From NCBI RefSeq assembly GCF_029350975.1, contig NZ_JARKMR010000001.1:1178001-1242000 (forward strand): a stretch of 64,000 bases of DNA, read 5' to 3'. The DNA comes from Maribacter zhoushanensis (GTDB lineage: Bacteria; Bacteroidota; Bacteroidia; Flavobacteriales; Flavobacteriaceae). Positions 54,570-61,924 of this stretch are shown piece after piece. The notes beneath the pieces were generated by a model that was given only the letters and a program-made list of their open reading frames with translations, was not told where the DNA came from and did not search any database. The position numbers and the translations under genes are program-made. Position 1 is the first letter of the stretch. Each line of letters opens with the position of its first letter.

Positions 54570-55985
54570 ATGATGAAAAAAATACTACTCTTTGCCTTTG
54601 TTTTGATTTCGTGGACTTCTTTTGCTCAAGAGCTTAGACTTTTAAGAGGTGCCATTACAGAAAATTTAATAGTGAATGATTCTGTCAGCGAAACGTATTC
54701 ACTTTATTTACCTACAGATTTTGAAGTAAACAAACCTTGGCCTGTAGTTTTTGTGATGGATTTAGATGGTAAAGGAAAGGCGGCAGTTTCTATGTTGATC
54801 AATGCCGCAGAGAAAGAAGGTTATGTGTTGGCTAGTTCCAATAATATAAGTGATTCTCTATCTATTGCAGAGAATGTTTTGGTTGCAAATAGAATGTTCA
54901 ATTCTGTATTTAATACAATACCTACGGCAAAAAATCGTACATACACGGCTGGGTTTTCCAGTGGGGCAATGTTCGCATCTATTTTACCAACGTTTGTTAG
55001 GGAAATAAAGGGTGTTATTTCAATAGGAGCCTCTGTAGGAAATGTTGAAATATTGAGCGTAAAGCAACCCTTTCAGTTTATTGGTTTGGTAAACAGGTCA
55101 GATTATAATTTTACTGATATGTATAATACCAGGCAGATACTTAATAAGCTGAAATTTCCTAATGAATTACTGGTGTTTGATGGTGATCGTAACCTGCCGG
55201 AAAAAGAAGTAATTGCTAAAGCGTTTAGAATGCTAACATTGACCAGTATGGCAAAAGGTCATTTACAACGGAACGATAGTTTGATCAATGCATCATACAA
55301 TGAATTTTTGGTAGATGTTAATACTAGTGTTTCTAAGCAAAAGCCATTATTGGCAACATATCAAATGTTAGATATGGAGAAAATTTTCTATCCTTTAATG
55401 AAACTTGACTCTTTAAAAGCCTCGCAAAAAGTATTGAGAAGAAGTACTTCTTACAGGCAAGCAAATAGAAGTCAGAATAGTTATTTTCTAAAAGAATCGT
55501 TTACCAAAGAGGATTATAGTTATTACTTGGAAGAAGATATCATTTCTTACAACTATGCCAATTTAGGTTGGTGGAATTATCAGATGGATGAATTAAGTAA
55601 ATTAGATAAAAGTACTAATCTGTTTGAGCGTCAAATGTCTGCTAGGCTAAGAGGTTATATTAATGCCTTGGTTTCTGATAATATCGATTTTATAGCTGCA
55701 GATGAAAAGGTTGATTGGGAGGCTTTGAACTTATTGAACATGATAAAAACTATAACTGCACCAACTGAACATGAAGGTTATTTAAATGTTATATCCGCTA
55801 GTTCTAAAATGGAAGATTACGGCACGGCACTTTTTTATCTGGAAGAACTTTTAAAAACAGGATACTCTGATAAGCAAAAGTTATATTCAATAGAGCATAC
55901 ATCATTATTTAGAATTATGCCAGAGTTTAATGAGATGATAGAAAAGTATCTAAAAGATGCTAGATATGATGTTATTGAACAGTAA
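54570..55985 (+). CDS. secreted alpha/beta-hydrolase-like protein
   Basis: This 471-aa protein has a signal peptide (SWTSFAQ, cleavage near residue 20) and an esterase-like alpha/beta hydrolase domain (about 25-215). It shows a nucleophile elbow GFSSGAMF (about 129-136; Ser at the centre) after the WPVVFVMDLDGKG strand. The C-terminal 250 residues are helical and may be TPR-like (ISASSKMEDYGTALFYLEELLKTG). Catalytic His and Asp cannot be placed with confidence. Its 3' end overlaps the convergent DJ-1/PfpI gene by 14 bp. Confidence 0.7.
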   Translation: MMKKILLFAFVLISWTSFAQELRLLRGAITENLIVNDSVSETYSLYLPTDFEVNKPWPVVFVMDLDGKGKAAVSMLINAAEKEGYVLASSNNISDSLSIAENVLVANRMFNSVFNTIPTAKNRTYTAGFSSGAMFASILPTFVREIKGVISIGASVGNVEILSVKQPFQFIGLVNRSDYNFTDMYNTRQILNKLKFPNELLVFDGDRNLPEKEVIAKAFRMLTLTSMAKGHLQRNDSLINASYNEFLVDVNTSVSKQKPLLATYQMLDMEKIFYPLMKLDSLKASQKVLRRSTSYRQANRSQNSYFLKESFTKEDYSYYLEEDIISYNYANLGWWNYQMDELSKLDKSTNLFERQMSARLRGYINALVSDNIDFIAADEKVDWEALNLLNMIKTITAPTEHEGYLNVISASSKMEDYGTALFYLEELLKTGYSDKQKLYSIEHTSLFRIMPEFNEMIEKYLKDARYDVIEQ

Positions 55986-56715
55986 GGTGTGGCACCTTTT
56001 CTACATCCCAATCTATGACCAATCCTTTTGCTAAAGATTTGGTAATCTCTTTTCCATAAAGTAATTCGCAAAGATATAGAGCTGCTTCAAAGCTTTTAGC
56101 TCCGCCGGCAGAGGTAATGTATTTTCCGTCGTGAACAAACAGGACATTGTCTTTTATATTCAAATCAGGGAACATCTTTCTATAATTTTCCACATCGCTA
56201 GGGAATGTGGTTGAAGCAACTGAATCTAAAATTCCTGTCTTTGCCAAGGGGAAGGCTCCGTCGCAGTGGCTTGTCATGTAGATAGCGGTTTCATCGACTT
56301 TTTTTATAAAATCTAACATTACAGTGTCTTCCAAATCACTGTCCATGGAATGTTCTGCGCTAGGCACTACTAAAATATCTATTCTAGGTAGCTCATCTTT
56401 TGTGTAGTCATAATCTGGTAGTATACGTACTCCCTCAAAAGTGGTGATGGGTTCTAAAGTGTTGGCAACTATTAAAGTGTTCATTGCCTTTATATTCTTT
56501 CTATATTTTGTATGCTGAAAAATATCGAATGGTGCAGTAAACTCAGTATTAAAAGTGCCATCCATAATAAGAAAGGCAACATTGTAGCTTTCAGGATTTA
56601 GCTCAGGCATAACTCTAATTTCTTCTACAACAGCCACTTTTTCAGTTGTTGTCTTATGTTCGTTACAACTGAATAGTGTTAAAAGGAAAATCGGCAGTAC
56701 ATGTATAAATTTCAT
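55972..56715 (-). CDS. DJ-1/PfpI family lipoprotein
   Basis: The 247-aa lipoprotein (LTLFSCNEH, Cys17) carries a DJ-1/PfpI domain (about 43-230): YNVAFLIMDGTFNTEFTAPFD at the start, DILVVPSAEHSM, and the nucleophile Cys in TSHCDGAFPLAKTG (about 147-160) followed by TSAGGAKSFEAALYLCELLYG. The superfamily includes glyoxalases, proteases and AraC-type sensor domains; the exported form has no clear reaction. Confidence 0.85.
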   Translation of the reverse strand: MKFIHVLPIFLLTLFSCNEHKTTTEKVAVVEEIRVMPELNPESYNVAFLIMDGTFNTEFTAPFDIFQHTKYRKNIKAMNTLIVANTLEPITTFEGVRILPDYDYTKDELPRIDILVVPSAEHSMDSDLEDTVMLDFIKKVDETAIYMTSHCDGAFPLAKTGILDSVASTTFPSDVENYRKMFPDLNIKDNVLFVHDGKYITSAGGAKSFEAALYLCELLYGKEITKSLAKGLVIDWDVEKVPHLTVQ

Positions 56716-56804
56716 ATTGAAAAAGTATAAGGTTCTAAAGTACGACTATATGTAAAATAACTTACAATGAATAAATTGTATTTTTGAAGCGTAAAGGAAG
56801 AAAT

Positions 56805-57449
56805 ATGAGGTTATGTATTGCAGTTTTGGTTTTGGGAATGTTTGTTTCATGCGGACAAGAAAAGAAATATCACGATGTAAAAGATGATGCCGTTTCTACC
56901 GCAACATCAGATAAATTAGTAGATATTTTAATTTTTCAGAAAGAATTAAATACTGAATTTAAAGATCCTGAAACTTCTCCATTAGCGGATCGATTTCGAA
57001 TTGATTTTGAAACCTTAGATTTCTTTGAGCCAGATACCAGTTATGTAATTGAGGCAGAATTTATAAGAACTCCAGAAGCATTGCCTTTTTCAATGCCTAC
57101 TACTACAGATAGGGAGTCTACAGAGGTAGTGTTTGCTATTGCGAAGTTTTCTATTAAAGGAAAAGAACATGAATTGGAAATTTATCAATCTCCTGATTTA
57201 ATTACGCAAGAAAAATATGAGGATTACCTGTTTTTGCCCTTTACAGATAATACGAATGGCGAAGAAACTTATGGCGGTGGTAGGTATTTAGATTTAAGAA
57301 TTCCTGATGGCAATACCATTATTCTTGATTTTAATAAAGCATATAATCCTTACTGTGCCTATAACAAGAAATTTAGTTGTCCTTTAGTACCTGCCGTTAA
57401 TAATTTAGATACTGAAATTAAAGCAGGGGTAAAGGCTTTTGAACATTAA
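56805..57449 (+). CDS. DUF1684 lipoprotein
   Basis: The 214-aa protein (starting at ATG 56805 for the lipoprotein signal MFVSCGQE) is a DUF1684 member. Typical elements are the RTPEALPFSMPTTTDR stretch (about 90-105), YLFLPFTDNTNGEETYGGGRYLDL and the C-terminal DFNKAYNPYCAYNKKFSCPL with its cysteines. The frame opens at a TTG (56784), but ATG 56805 matches the lipobox position. The role of the family is unknown. A terminator follows. Confidence 0.85.
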   Translation: MRLCIAVLVLGMFVSCGQEKKYHDVKDDAVSTATSDKLVDILIFQKELNTEFKDPETSPLADRFRIDFETLDFFEPDTSYVIEAEFIRTPEALPFSMPTTTDRESTEVVFAIAKFSIKGKEHELEIYQSPDLITQEKYEDYLFLPFTDNTNGEETYGGGRYLDLRIPDGNTIILDFNKAYNPYCAYNKKFSCPLVPAVNNLDTEIKAGVKAFEH

Positions 57450-57460
57450 TGGCAGATAAT

Positions 57461-57492
57461 AAAAAACCTCGGCAGGTATTGCCGAGGTTTTA
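57461..57492. terminator. bidirectional terminator
   Basis: An 11-bp stem (AAACCTCGGCA / TGCCGAGGTTT) with a 5-nt loop sits between the convergent DUF1684 and porin genes and can serve both. Confidence 0.9.
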
Positions 57493-57533
57493 AAACTCAA
57501 ACTATAAAATCAACCATTAATTTTATCTACAAC

Positions 57534-58550
57534 TTAGAAAGAGTAAACTGCTGCTACTAAGAAAGAAGATAAGCTTTTAGAAGCTGCACCATCTGCATCG
57601 AAATAAGGCTCAACATCGCTACCCCAAGAATCTAATCTAATTTCTGGCTTAATTGTTAAGTTTTCTACTGAATAGCTACCTGTTAATGTTAAACCTAATA
57701 CACTTGGGTTATCTACGCCAGGTGTATCTAGGTCAACAGCAAAGTATTCACCTCTTAAGCCAATAGAAAAATCATCTGATGTAGCATACTGTGGGTAAAG
57801 CGCAACGCCTGAGAAACCAGCACCATCGTTATCAGCATAAGCTGCATTTATTCCTAAATAAAAATCCTCAGAAAGATCAAAACCACCTGTGTAGTCAACT
57901 TCAAAACCTAAAGCTTCACCACCATCATAGTAGAAGTTAAGGTATTGACCTGAATAACCTAATTGAGCACCAGCAGAATAAGCACCTGTTAAGTTGTTGT
58001 TAGTGTCAGTTACATTCATAATAGCTAACATTAAACTGAAATCATCAGAAAGTGCAAAATCAGCCTTTAAACCAACGTGAGAGAAAGGTCCGTTAGAAAA
58101 TAAGTAAGATGTGCTGTAGTTAAAGTTACCTACAGGAGAAATTACTTCATATCCTAAATAGGTATTAAATCTACCCATTGTTAAAGTAGTACCTTCAGAT
58201 ACATTCCAGTATGCATAAAGTTGGTTTAGGTTATACCCGCCAACAGCTTCATCTCCTCTTGGTCCAAAAACTACATCTGCAACCACACCTGTTTTTTCGC
58301 CTTCGTAAGCAGCAACTATGTTTGCCATACCTAAAGCAAAACCTAATTCATTAGCAAATGAACTACCGAATGATTGTGCTGTTGCGTCTGATGCACTTAA
58401 GTTAGTTTGATAGTAAGCATCAACAGAACCGCTAATGCTAATCTTTTTCTCTTCTTCATCTTCCTGAGCTACTACACTAGCAGCTGCAAAAAGCATAAGA
58501 CCTGTTGCAAAAATATTTTTTGCGTACTTTGTATTAATAATCGTTTTCAT
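57534..58550 (-). CDS. outer-membrane beta-barrel porin
   Basis: The 338-aa protein has a signal peptide (FAAASVVAQ, cleavage near residue 28) and a barrel of repeated alternating strands with an aromatic C-terminus (AAVYSF), typical of Bacteroidota OmpL-like porins (putative beta-barrel porin-2). It is the last gene of the PII-amtB-porin operon, separated from amtB by 96 bp with a stem-loop. A role in letting ammonium or another small nitrogen compound cross the outer membrane is inferred from this context. Confidence 0.82.
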   Translation of the reverse strand: MKTIINTKYAKNIFATGLMLFAAASVVAQEDEEEKKISISGSVDAYYQTNLSASDATAQSFGSSFANELGFALGMANIVAAYEGEKTGVVADVVFGPRGDEAVGGYNLNQLYAYWNVSEGTTLTMGRFNTYLGYEVISPVGNFNYSTSYLFSNGPFSHVGLKADFALSDDFSLMLAIMNVTDTNNNLTGAYSAGAQLGYSGQYLNFYYDGGEALGFEVDYTGGFDLSEDFYLGINAAYADNDGAGFSGVALYPQYATSDDFSIGLRGEYFAVDLDTPGVDNPSVLGLTLTGSYSVENLTIKPEIRLDSWGSDVEPYFDADGAASKSLSSFLVAAVYSF

Positions 58551-58614
58551 AAATTTTGATTTTTACCCCGTAGGGGATGAATTAAATTGAGTGATTTATT
58601 GATAAGGTTATGTA

Positions 58615-58640
58615 ACGGAGCGTTCTGCAAAACGCTCCGT
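58615..58640. other. stem-loop between amtB and porin gene
   Basis: A perfect 10-bp stem ACGGAGCGTT / AACGCTCCGT with a 6-nt loop lies downstream of amtB. A T-run follows only on the plus strand; on the transcribed minus strand no U-run follows. This points to mRNA processing or stabilisation, so that amtB and porin levels differ, or to weak attenuation. Confidence 0.6.
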
Positions 58641-58646
58641 ATTTTT

Positions 58647-59927
58647 TTATTTGTCGCTTGAAATATGCTCAGGGTATGCTTCAAGACCATGCTCTGTAAT
58701 ATCCAATCCTTCGATTTCGTCTTGTTTTGAAACTCTTAAACCAATTGTTTTCTTTAATATGAAAAGAACAACAAAGGTTCCAAAAGCTGCCCATAATATG
58801 TAAGCTAGAGAACCGTAAGTCTGAACCCAAAGAAGACCAGCGCCACCTCCGTATAAAAGACCACCGTCTAAAGCGAATACACCTACTAATACAGTACCTA
58901 TGAAACCACATGTACCATGTACAGATATAGCCCCAACTGGATCGTCAATTTTGAACTTTTTGTCCAATATTTCAATAGAAAGGACTACTGCTAAACCACA
59001 TACTAGACCTATTGCTACTGCACCCCAAGCATTCACTGCACCACAACCTGCTGTGATACCAACTAAACCTGCTAAAGCACCGTTCAATGTCATAGAAAGG
59101 TCTGGCTTTCCGTATTTAACCCATGTTAAGAATAGAGCTGCAATGGCTCCGATTGCTGCTGCTAAGTTTGTGTTGATAATTACGCTTCCTGCCGCAATAG
59201 TATCATCACCGCCCCAAGCTAATTGAGATCCACCGTTAAAACCGAACCATCCTAACCAAAGGATAAGTACACCTAACGCTCCATACATCATATTATGACC
59301 AGGGATAACTTTTACTTCTCCGTCAACATATTTACCAATTCTAGGGCCTACCATAATAGCAGCGACCAAAGCAGCTCCACCACCTACAGCGTGTACTACA
59401 GAAGAACCTGCAAAATCAATAAAACCAGCAGTGTTTAACCATGCGTCATCATCAAATGGCCAGTACCAGCTACCTGATATAGGGTAGATAAATGTTGTTA
59501 AAACTGCAGATAGAATTAAATAAGTTGAAAATTTAGTACGTTCTGCAACTGCTCCAGATACAATTGTAGCTGCTGTTGCACAGAATACAGTTTGGAAAAA
59601 TAAATTATACCAATCTGTAGCACTAAAGAAGAAATATCCTTGTTCAGCAGGACTTGATCTAAAAAAGCCACCTAATACTAGATCACTACCGTACATTATA
59701 CCGTAACCTACGGCCCAGAACATAATTGAACCTACGGCAAGGTCCATTAAGTTTTTCATTACTATGTTTCCTGAGTTCTTACTTCTGGTAAAACCTACTT
59801 CTACCAAAGTGAACCCTGCTTGCATAAAGAAAACTAAAATAGCGGCAATGGTAATCCATAAGGCTCCCATGTCTCCATTTATAGCATCTATAGCTGCGTT
59901 CATTGATTCTTGTGTTGCTTCATTCAT
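58647..59927 (-). CDS. amtB: ammonium transporter
   Basis: AmtB moves ammonium through the inner membrane as a trimer controlled by PII. The 426-aa protein has about 11 hydrophobic segments, the DWYNLFFQTVFCATAATIVSGAVAERTKF motif (about 105-135), FAGSSVVHAVGGGAALVAA (about 171-189; His twin part) and HGTCGFIGTVLVGVFA (about 330-345; second His). It lies 32 bp after the PII gene on the minus strand, the usual glnK-amtB arrangement. A leader motif ACTACTCAAAA is at 59936-59949. Confidence 0.96.
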   Translation of the reverse strand: MNEATQESMNAAIDAINGDMGALWITIAAILVFFMQAGFTLVEVGFTRSKNSGNIVMKNLMDLAVGSIMFWAVGYGIMYGSDLVLGGFFRSSPAEQGYFFFSATDWYNLFFQTVFCATAATIVSGAVAERTKFSTYLILSAVLTTFIYPISGSWYWPFDDDAWLNTAGFIDFAGSSVVHAVGGGAALVAAIMVGPRIGKYVDGEVKVIPGHNMMYGALGVLILWLGWFGFNGGSQLAWGGDDTIAAGSVIINTNLAAAIGAIAALFLTWVKYGKPDLSMTLNGALAGLVGITAGCGAVNAWGAVAIGLVCGLAVVLSIEILDKKFKIDDPVGAISVHGTCGFIGTVLVGVFALDGGLLYGGGAGLLWVQTYGSLAYILWAAFGTFVVLFILKKTIGLRVSKQDEIEGLDITEHGLEAYPEHISSDK

Positions 59928-59959
59928 AATTGTAATTTTTTGAGTAGTTCTTATAAGGG

Positions 59960-60298
59960 TTAGTTAATTCCTGCCAAACCTTTTTCTTTGGTTCTTATTC
60001 GATAGGCTTCTAATACTTCTGATACAAATACTTTTCCATCACCAACATTACCTGAATATGCCGACTCAAGAATTGTATCTACTGTTTTTTCTAAAAAGTC
60101 GTCTGAAACAACTATAGATAAATATCTACGTTGAATATCTGTAGTGCTATAAGAGATACCACGATATACATGACCTTGTTTTTCATTTCCTACTCCTGTT
60201 ACGTCCCAGTAACTAAAGAAGTTAACTTCAATCTTGTGCAATGCCTCTTTGACATCGTCAAACTTTGATTTTCTGATAATTGCCTCGATTTTTTTCAT
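59960..60298 (-). CDS. glnK: P-II family nitrogen regulatory protein
   Basis: PII senses 2-oxoglutarate, ATP and ADP and blocks AmtB. The 112-aa protein has the PII length, MKKIEAIIRKSKFDDVKEAL at the start, the T-loop with KQGHVYRGISYSTTDIQRRYLSIVV (Tyr in the position of Tyr51), and SGNVGDGKVFV in the B-loop and IRTKEKG in the C-loop. The frame opens at 60346, but ATG 60298 is the family start. It heads the operon with amtB and a porin. The T-loop sequence departs from the enteric one, so uridylylation is uncertain. Confidence 0.94.
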   Translation of the reverse strand: MKKIEAIIRKSKFDDVKEALHKIEVNFFSYWDVTGVGNEKQGHVYRGISYSTTDIQRRYLSIVVSDDFLEKTVDTILESAYSGNVGDGKVFVSEVLEAYRIRTKEKGLAGIN

Positions 60299-60320
60299 TT
60301 GAATAAGTTTTTGATACTGC

Positions 60321-60364
60321 CAAATATATGTTAAAAAAATCCTCACCCTAAAAATATGAGGGTA
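60321..60364 (-). promoter_or_regulatory. candidate promoter and palindrome of the PII-amtB-porin operon
   Basis: A TATATTTG -7 element is at 60321-60328 (minus), 22 bp before the PII ATG. An ACCCT-N9-AGGGT inverted repeat at 60345-60363 overlaps the -33 position. No clean TTTG -33 box is seen, which fits activator-dependence. Confidence 0.45.
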
Positions 60365-60396
60365 TCTAAGCTGATTTTTACGAGTATGATAATATA

Positions 60397-60417
60397 TACC
60401 CCTAAAATTTTGGGGTA
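60397..60417. promoter_or_regulatory. distal nitrogen-control palindrome
   Basis: TACCCC-N9-GGGGTA, a perfect 6-bp inverted repeat, lies about 100 bp upstream of the PII start, 53 bp (five helical turns) from the proximal palindrome. It resembles the GSII/GSIII palindrome at 43327-43348. Confidence 0.4.
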
Positions 60418-60589
60418 ATGTTATTTATTGATAGTAATATTGAATATTTCGAGAATGGAGGATGATGATTTGAGGTTAGCTATAGAAAAATCGTCAGAAA
60501 AAGGAGTAATTATCTAACAATTGTTTAATAAAACTGCAAATACTTAAAAAAATGTATAAAAATAAAATAGTGGGTAATGAATGTTAGTT

Positions 60590-60961
60590 CTATAACATTT
60601 TGCAAATCCATAGACCAAATGATATAGCAAGTATACCAATTGCTACACTTAGCCCCATATATAGAGACGTTTGTAACAGTGAAGATTCTTTAAAAAGAAT
60701 ATTGCTTTCTAGAGCAAAAGTAGAGAAGGTGGTAAAGCCACCACAAAAACCGGTAGCTAATAATAAAGTTTGATTTTCAGAAATGTAGTTGTTCTTCAGT
60801 GAGAGTCCTATTAGTATACCTATTAATAGGCAACCAATTACATTCACTAAAAATGTACCTAAATAAAAATTTGAATAGTAGGCGTTGAGATTCTTAGATA
60901 CATAGTATCTTAATATACTACCAAAACCTCCGCCTAAAAAAACCAGTAAAAATTGTTTCAT
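60590..60961 (-). CDS. crcB: fluoride efflux transporter CrcB/FluC
   Basis: CrcB (FluC) is a small dual-topology fluoride channel. The 123-aa protein has four hydrophobic helices and the family residues GGGFGSILRYYVS (about 10-22), LGTFLVNVIGCLLIG (about 35-49; Asn of the fluoride path) and the GFCGGFTTFSTFALE motif (about 70-84; Phe box). A 59-aa membrane protein gene lies 18 bp upstream. I saw no fluoride riboswitch. Confidence 0.93.
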   Translation of the reverse strand: MKQFLLVFLGGGFGSILRYYVSKNLNAYYSNFYLGTFLVNVIGCLLIGILIGLSLKNNYISENQTLLLATGFCGGFTTFSTFALESNILFKESSLLQTSLYMGLSVAIGILAISFGLWICKML

Positions 60962-60979
60962 ACCTTATAAAGGTAAAAA

Positions 60980-61159
60980 CTAAACTGCTTTCTTGTAGCT
61001 TGTAGTAAGTAAATCTAAAGGATAGATTACAGATGTTGGTTGTTTAGCTGATTTTTGAGATGATGTCTTCGCTTTTTGAGAAACACTGATCAAACTAACT
61101 ATTACCAAGGCAATGTTGATACCTACTAATACTAAAAAAATTGTAAGAAATGTCATCAT
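60980..61159 (-). CDS. small membrane protein (59 aa) upstream of crcB
   Basis: The minus-strand ATG-to-TAG frame encodes a 59-aa protein with one N-terminal hydrophobic helix (about residues 3-25; FLTIFLVLVGINIALVIVSL) and a basic/polar tail ending YPLDLLTTSYKKAV. I do not recognise the family. Its good composition, double ATG start, 18-bp spacing from crcB and lack of an alternative gene support it being real. It may be co-transcribed with crcB. Confidence 0.65.
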   Translation of the reverse strand: MMTFLTIFLVLVGINIALVIVSLISVSQKAKTSSQKSAKQPTSVIYPLDLLTTSYKKAV

Positions 61160-61276
61160 AATTTATTACATCTTATAGATGAATAACGCAAAATTACGGT
61201 ATTTGGTATATATAACGTCGATATTCGGCGTTTTGTTGTGAAAATGTTAATTTTTGTGGTGTAGGAAAAAAATTAA

Positions 61277-61465
61277 CTATTCTTTTAGGAAAAACTTTAT
61301 GAAAAGCAATAAAATTATGAATAGTGTAAAGAAAACACCAATCCATTTTACACCTTTAAAATTCTTTTGGTGTAATTTCAGGTCTTTACGATAAGAAAAG
61401 ACAATAATAATGGCAAAAACCACTGCAAAAAGGATTGCAAAAATGATTTGTCCGGTGCTAAACAT
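61277..61465 (-). CDS. small two-helix membrane protein (62 aa)
   Basis: The 62-aa protein has two hydrophobic helices (about 5-24 and 42-59) joined by a basic loop (SYRKDLKLHQKNFKGVK). Such short two-TM proteins are common in flavobacteria, with unknown roles. ATG 61465 starts it; it is divergent from the pyrophosphohydrolase gene, with 45 bp between starts. Confidence 0.7.
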   Translation of the reverse strand: MFSTGQIIFAILFAVVFAIIIVFSYRKDLKLHQKNFKGVKWIGVFFTLFIILLLFIKFFLKE

Positions 61466-61510
61466 ATTTTATATTTTTACGCAAAGCTAACGGAAAACAG
61501 AATAATAAAG

Positions 61511-61897
61511 ATGAAAAACAAAATCAAAGCAGTAGAAGAATTTCATAATTCTTTTGGTCTGGGTGTTTCAGAAGATATGATTGCAGATTTAGGGGAAGCA
61601 AAGAATACCCTGCGCTATAATTTAATGGATGAGGAGAATAAAGAGTATTTAGAAGCGGCTCAAAATAATGATCTTGTTGAAGTTGCAGATGCTTTGGGAG
61701 ATATGTTATATATATTGTGTGGTACTATTTTAGAGCATGGTATGCAGTATAAGATTGAAGAAGTGTTCAATGAGATACAAAGAAGTAATATGAGTAAGCT
61801 TGGTGAAGACGGTAAGCCTATTTACCGTGAAGATGGCAAGGTGCTTAAAGGACCCTATTATTCTAAGCCAAATATTGGTGTCATTTTAGATAAATAA
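61511..61897 (+). CDS. MazG-like / PRA-PH-type nucleotide pyrophosphohydrolase
   Basis: The 128-aa cytoplasmic protein is all-helical and carries the MazG/PRA-PH pattern: an EENKEYLEAA helix (the ExxE acidic pair, about 44-53) and VEVADALGDMLYIL (about 59-72; ExxD Mg2+ ligands), followed by FNEIQRSNMSKLGEDGKPIYREDGKVLKGPYY-type tail as seen in this phosphohydrolase group. It likely hydrolyses a (d)NTP or related nucleotide to its monophosphate and PPi. The frame opens at 61448, but ATG 61511 avoids overlap with the divergent gene. Confidence 0.82.
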   Translation: MKNKIKAVEEFHNSFGLGVSEDMIADLGEAKNTLRYNLMDEENKEYLEAAQNNDLVEVADALGDMLYILCGTILEHGMQYKIEEVFNEIQRSNMSKLGEDGKPIYREDGKVLKGPYYSKPNIGVILDK

Positions 61898-61924
61898 AAA
61901 AGAGGGCGTTTTGCCCCCTTTTTT
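61896..61924. terminator. bidirectional terminator
   Basis: A stem AAAAAAG(A)GGGC / GCCC(C)CTTTTTT with one internal mismatch and a 4-5-nt loop lies between convergent pyrophosphohydrolase and ilvE. Confidence 0.8.

Noticed and set aside
58565-58577. CCCC-GTA-GGGG palindrome before the porin start as a full member of the nitrogen operator set
   Set aside because: Its spacer is 3 bp versus 9-12 bp in the other sites and it lies within the leader, so it may be an RNA hairpin or chance match.
60455-60521. Possible 20-codon plus-strand ORF (starts MEDDD) between PII and crcB
   Set aside because: It is short, has no leader or downstream terminator and could arise by chance.
60962-61276. Fluoride riboswitch upstream of crcB
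   Set aside because: I could not match the conserved riboswitch core; only a short AACGTCGA/TCGGCGTT stem (61214-61232) is present.
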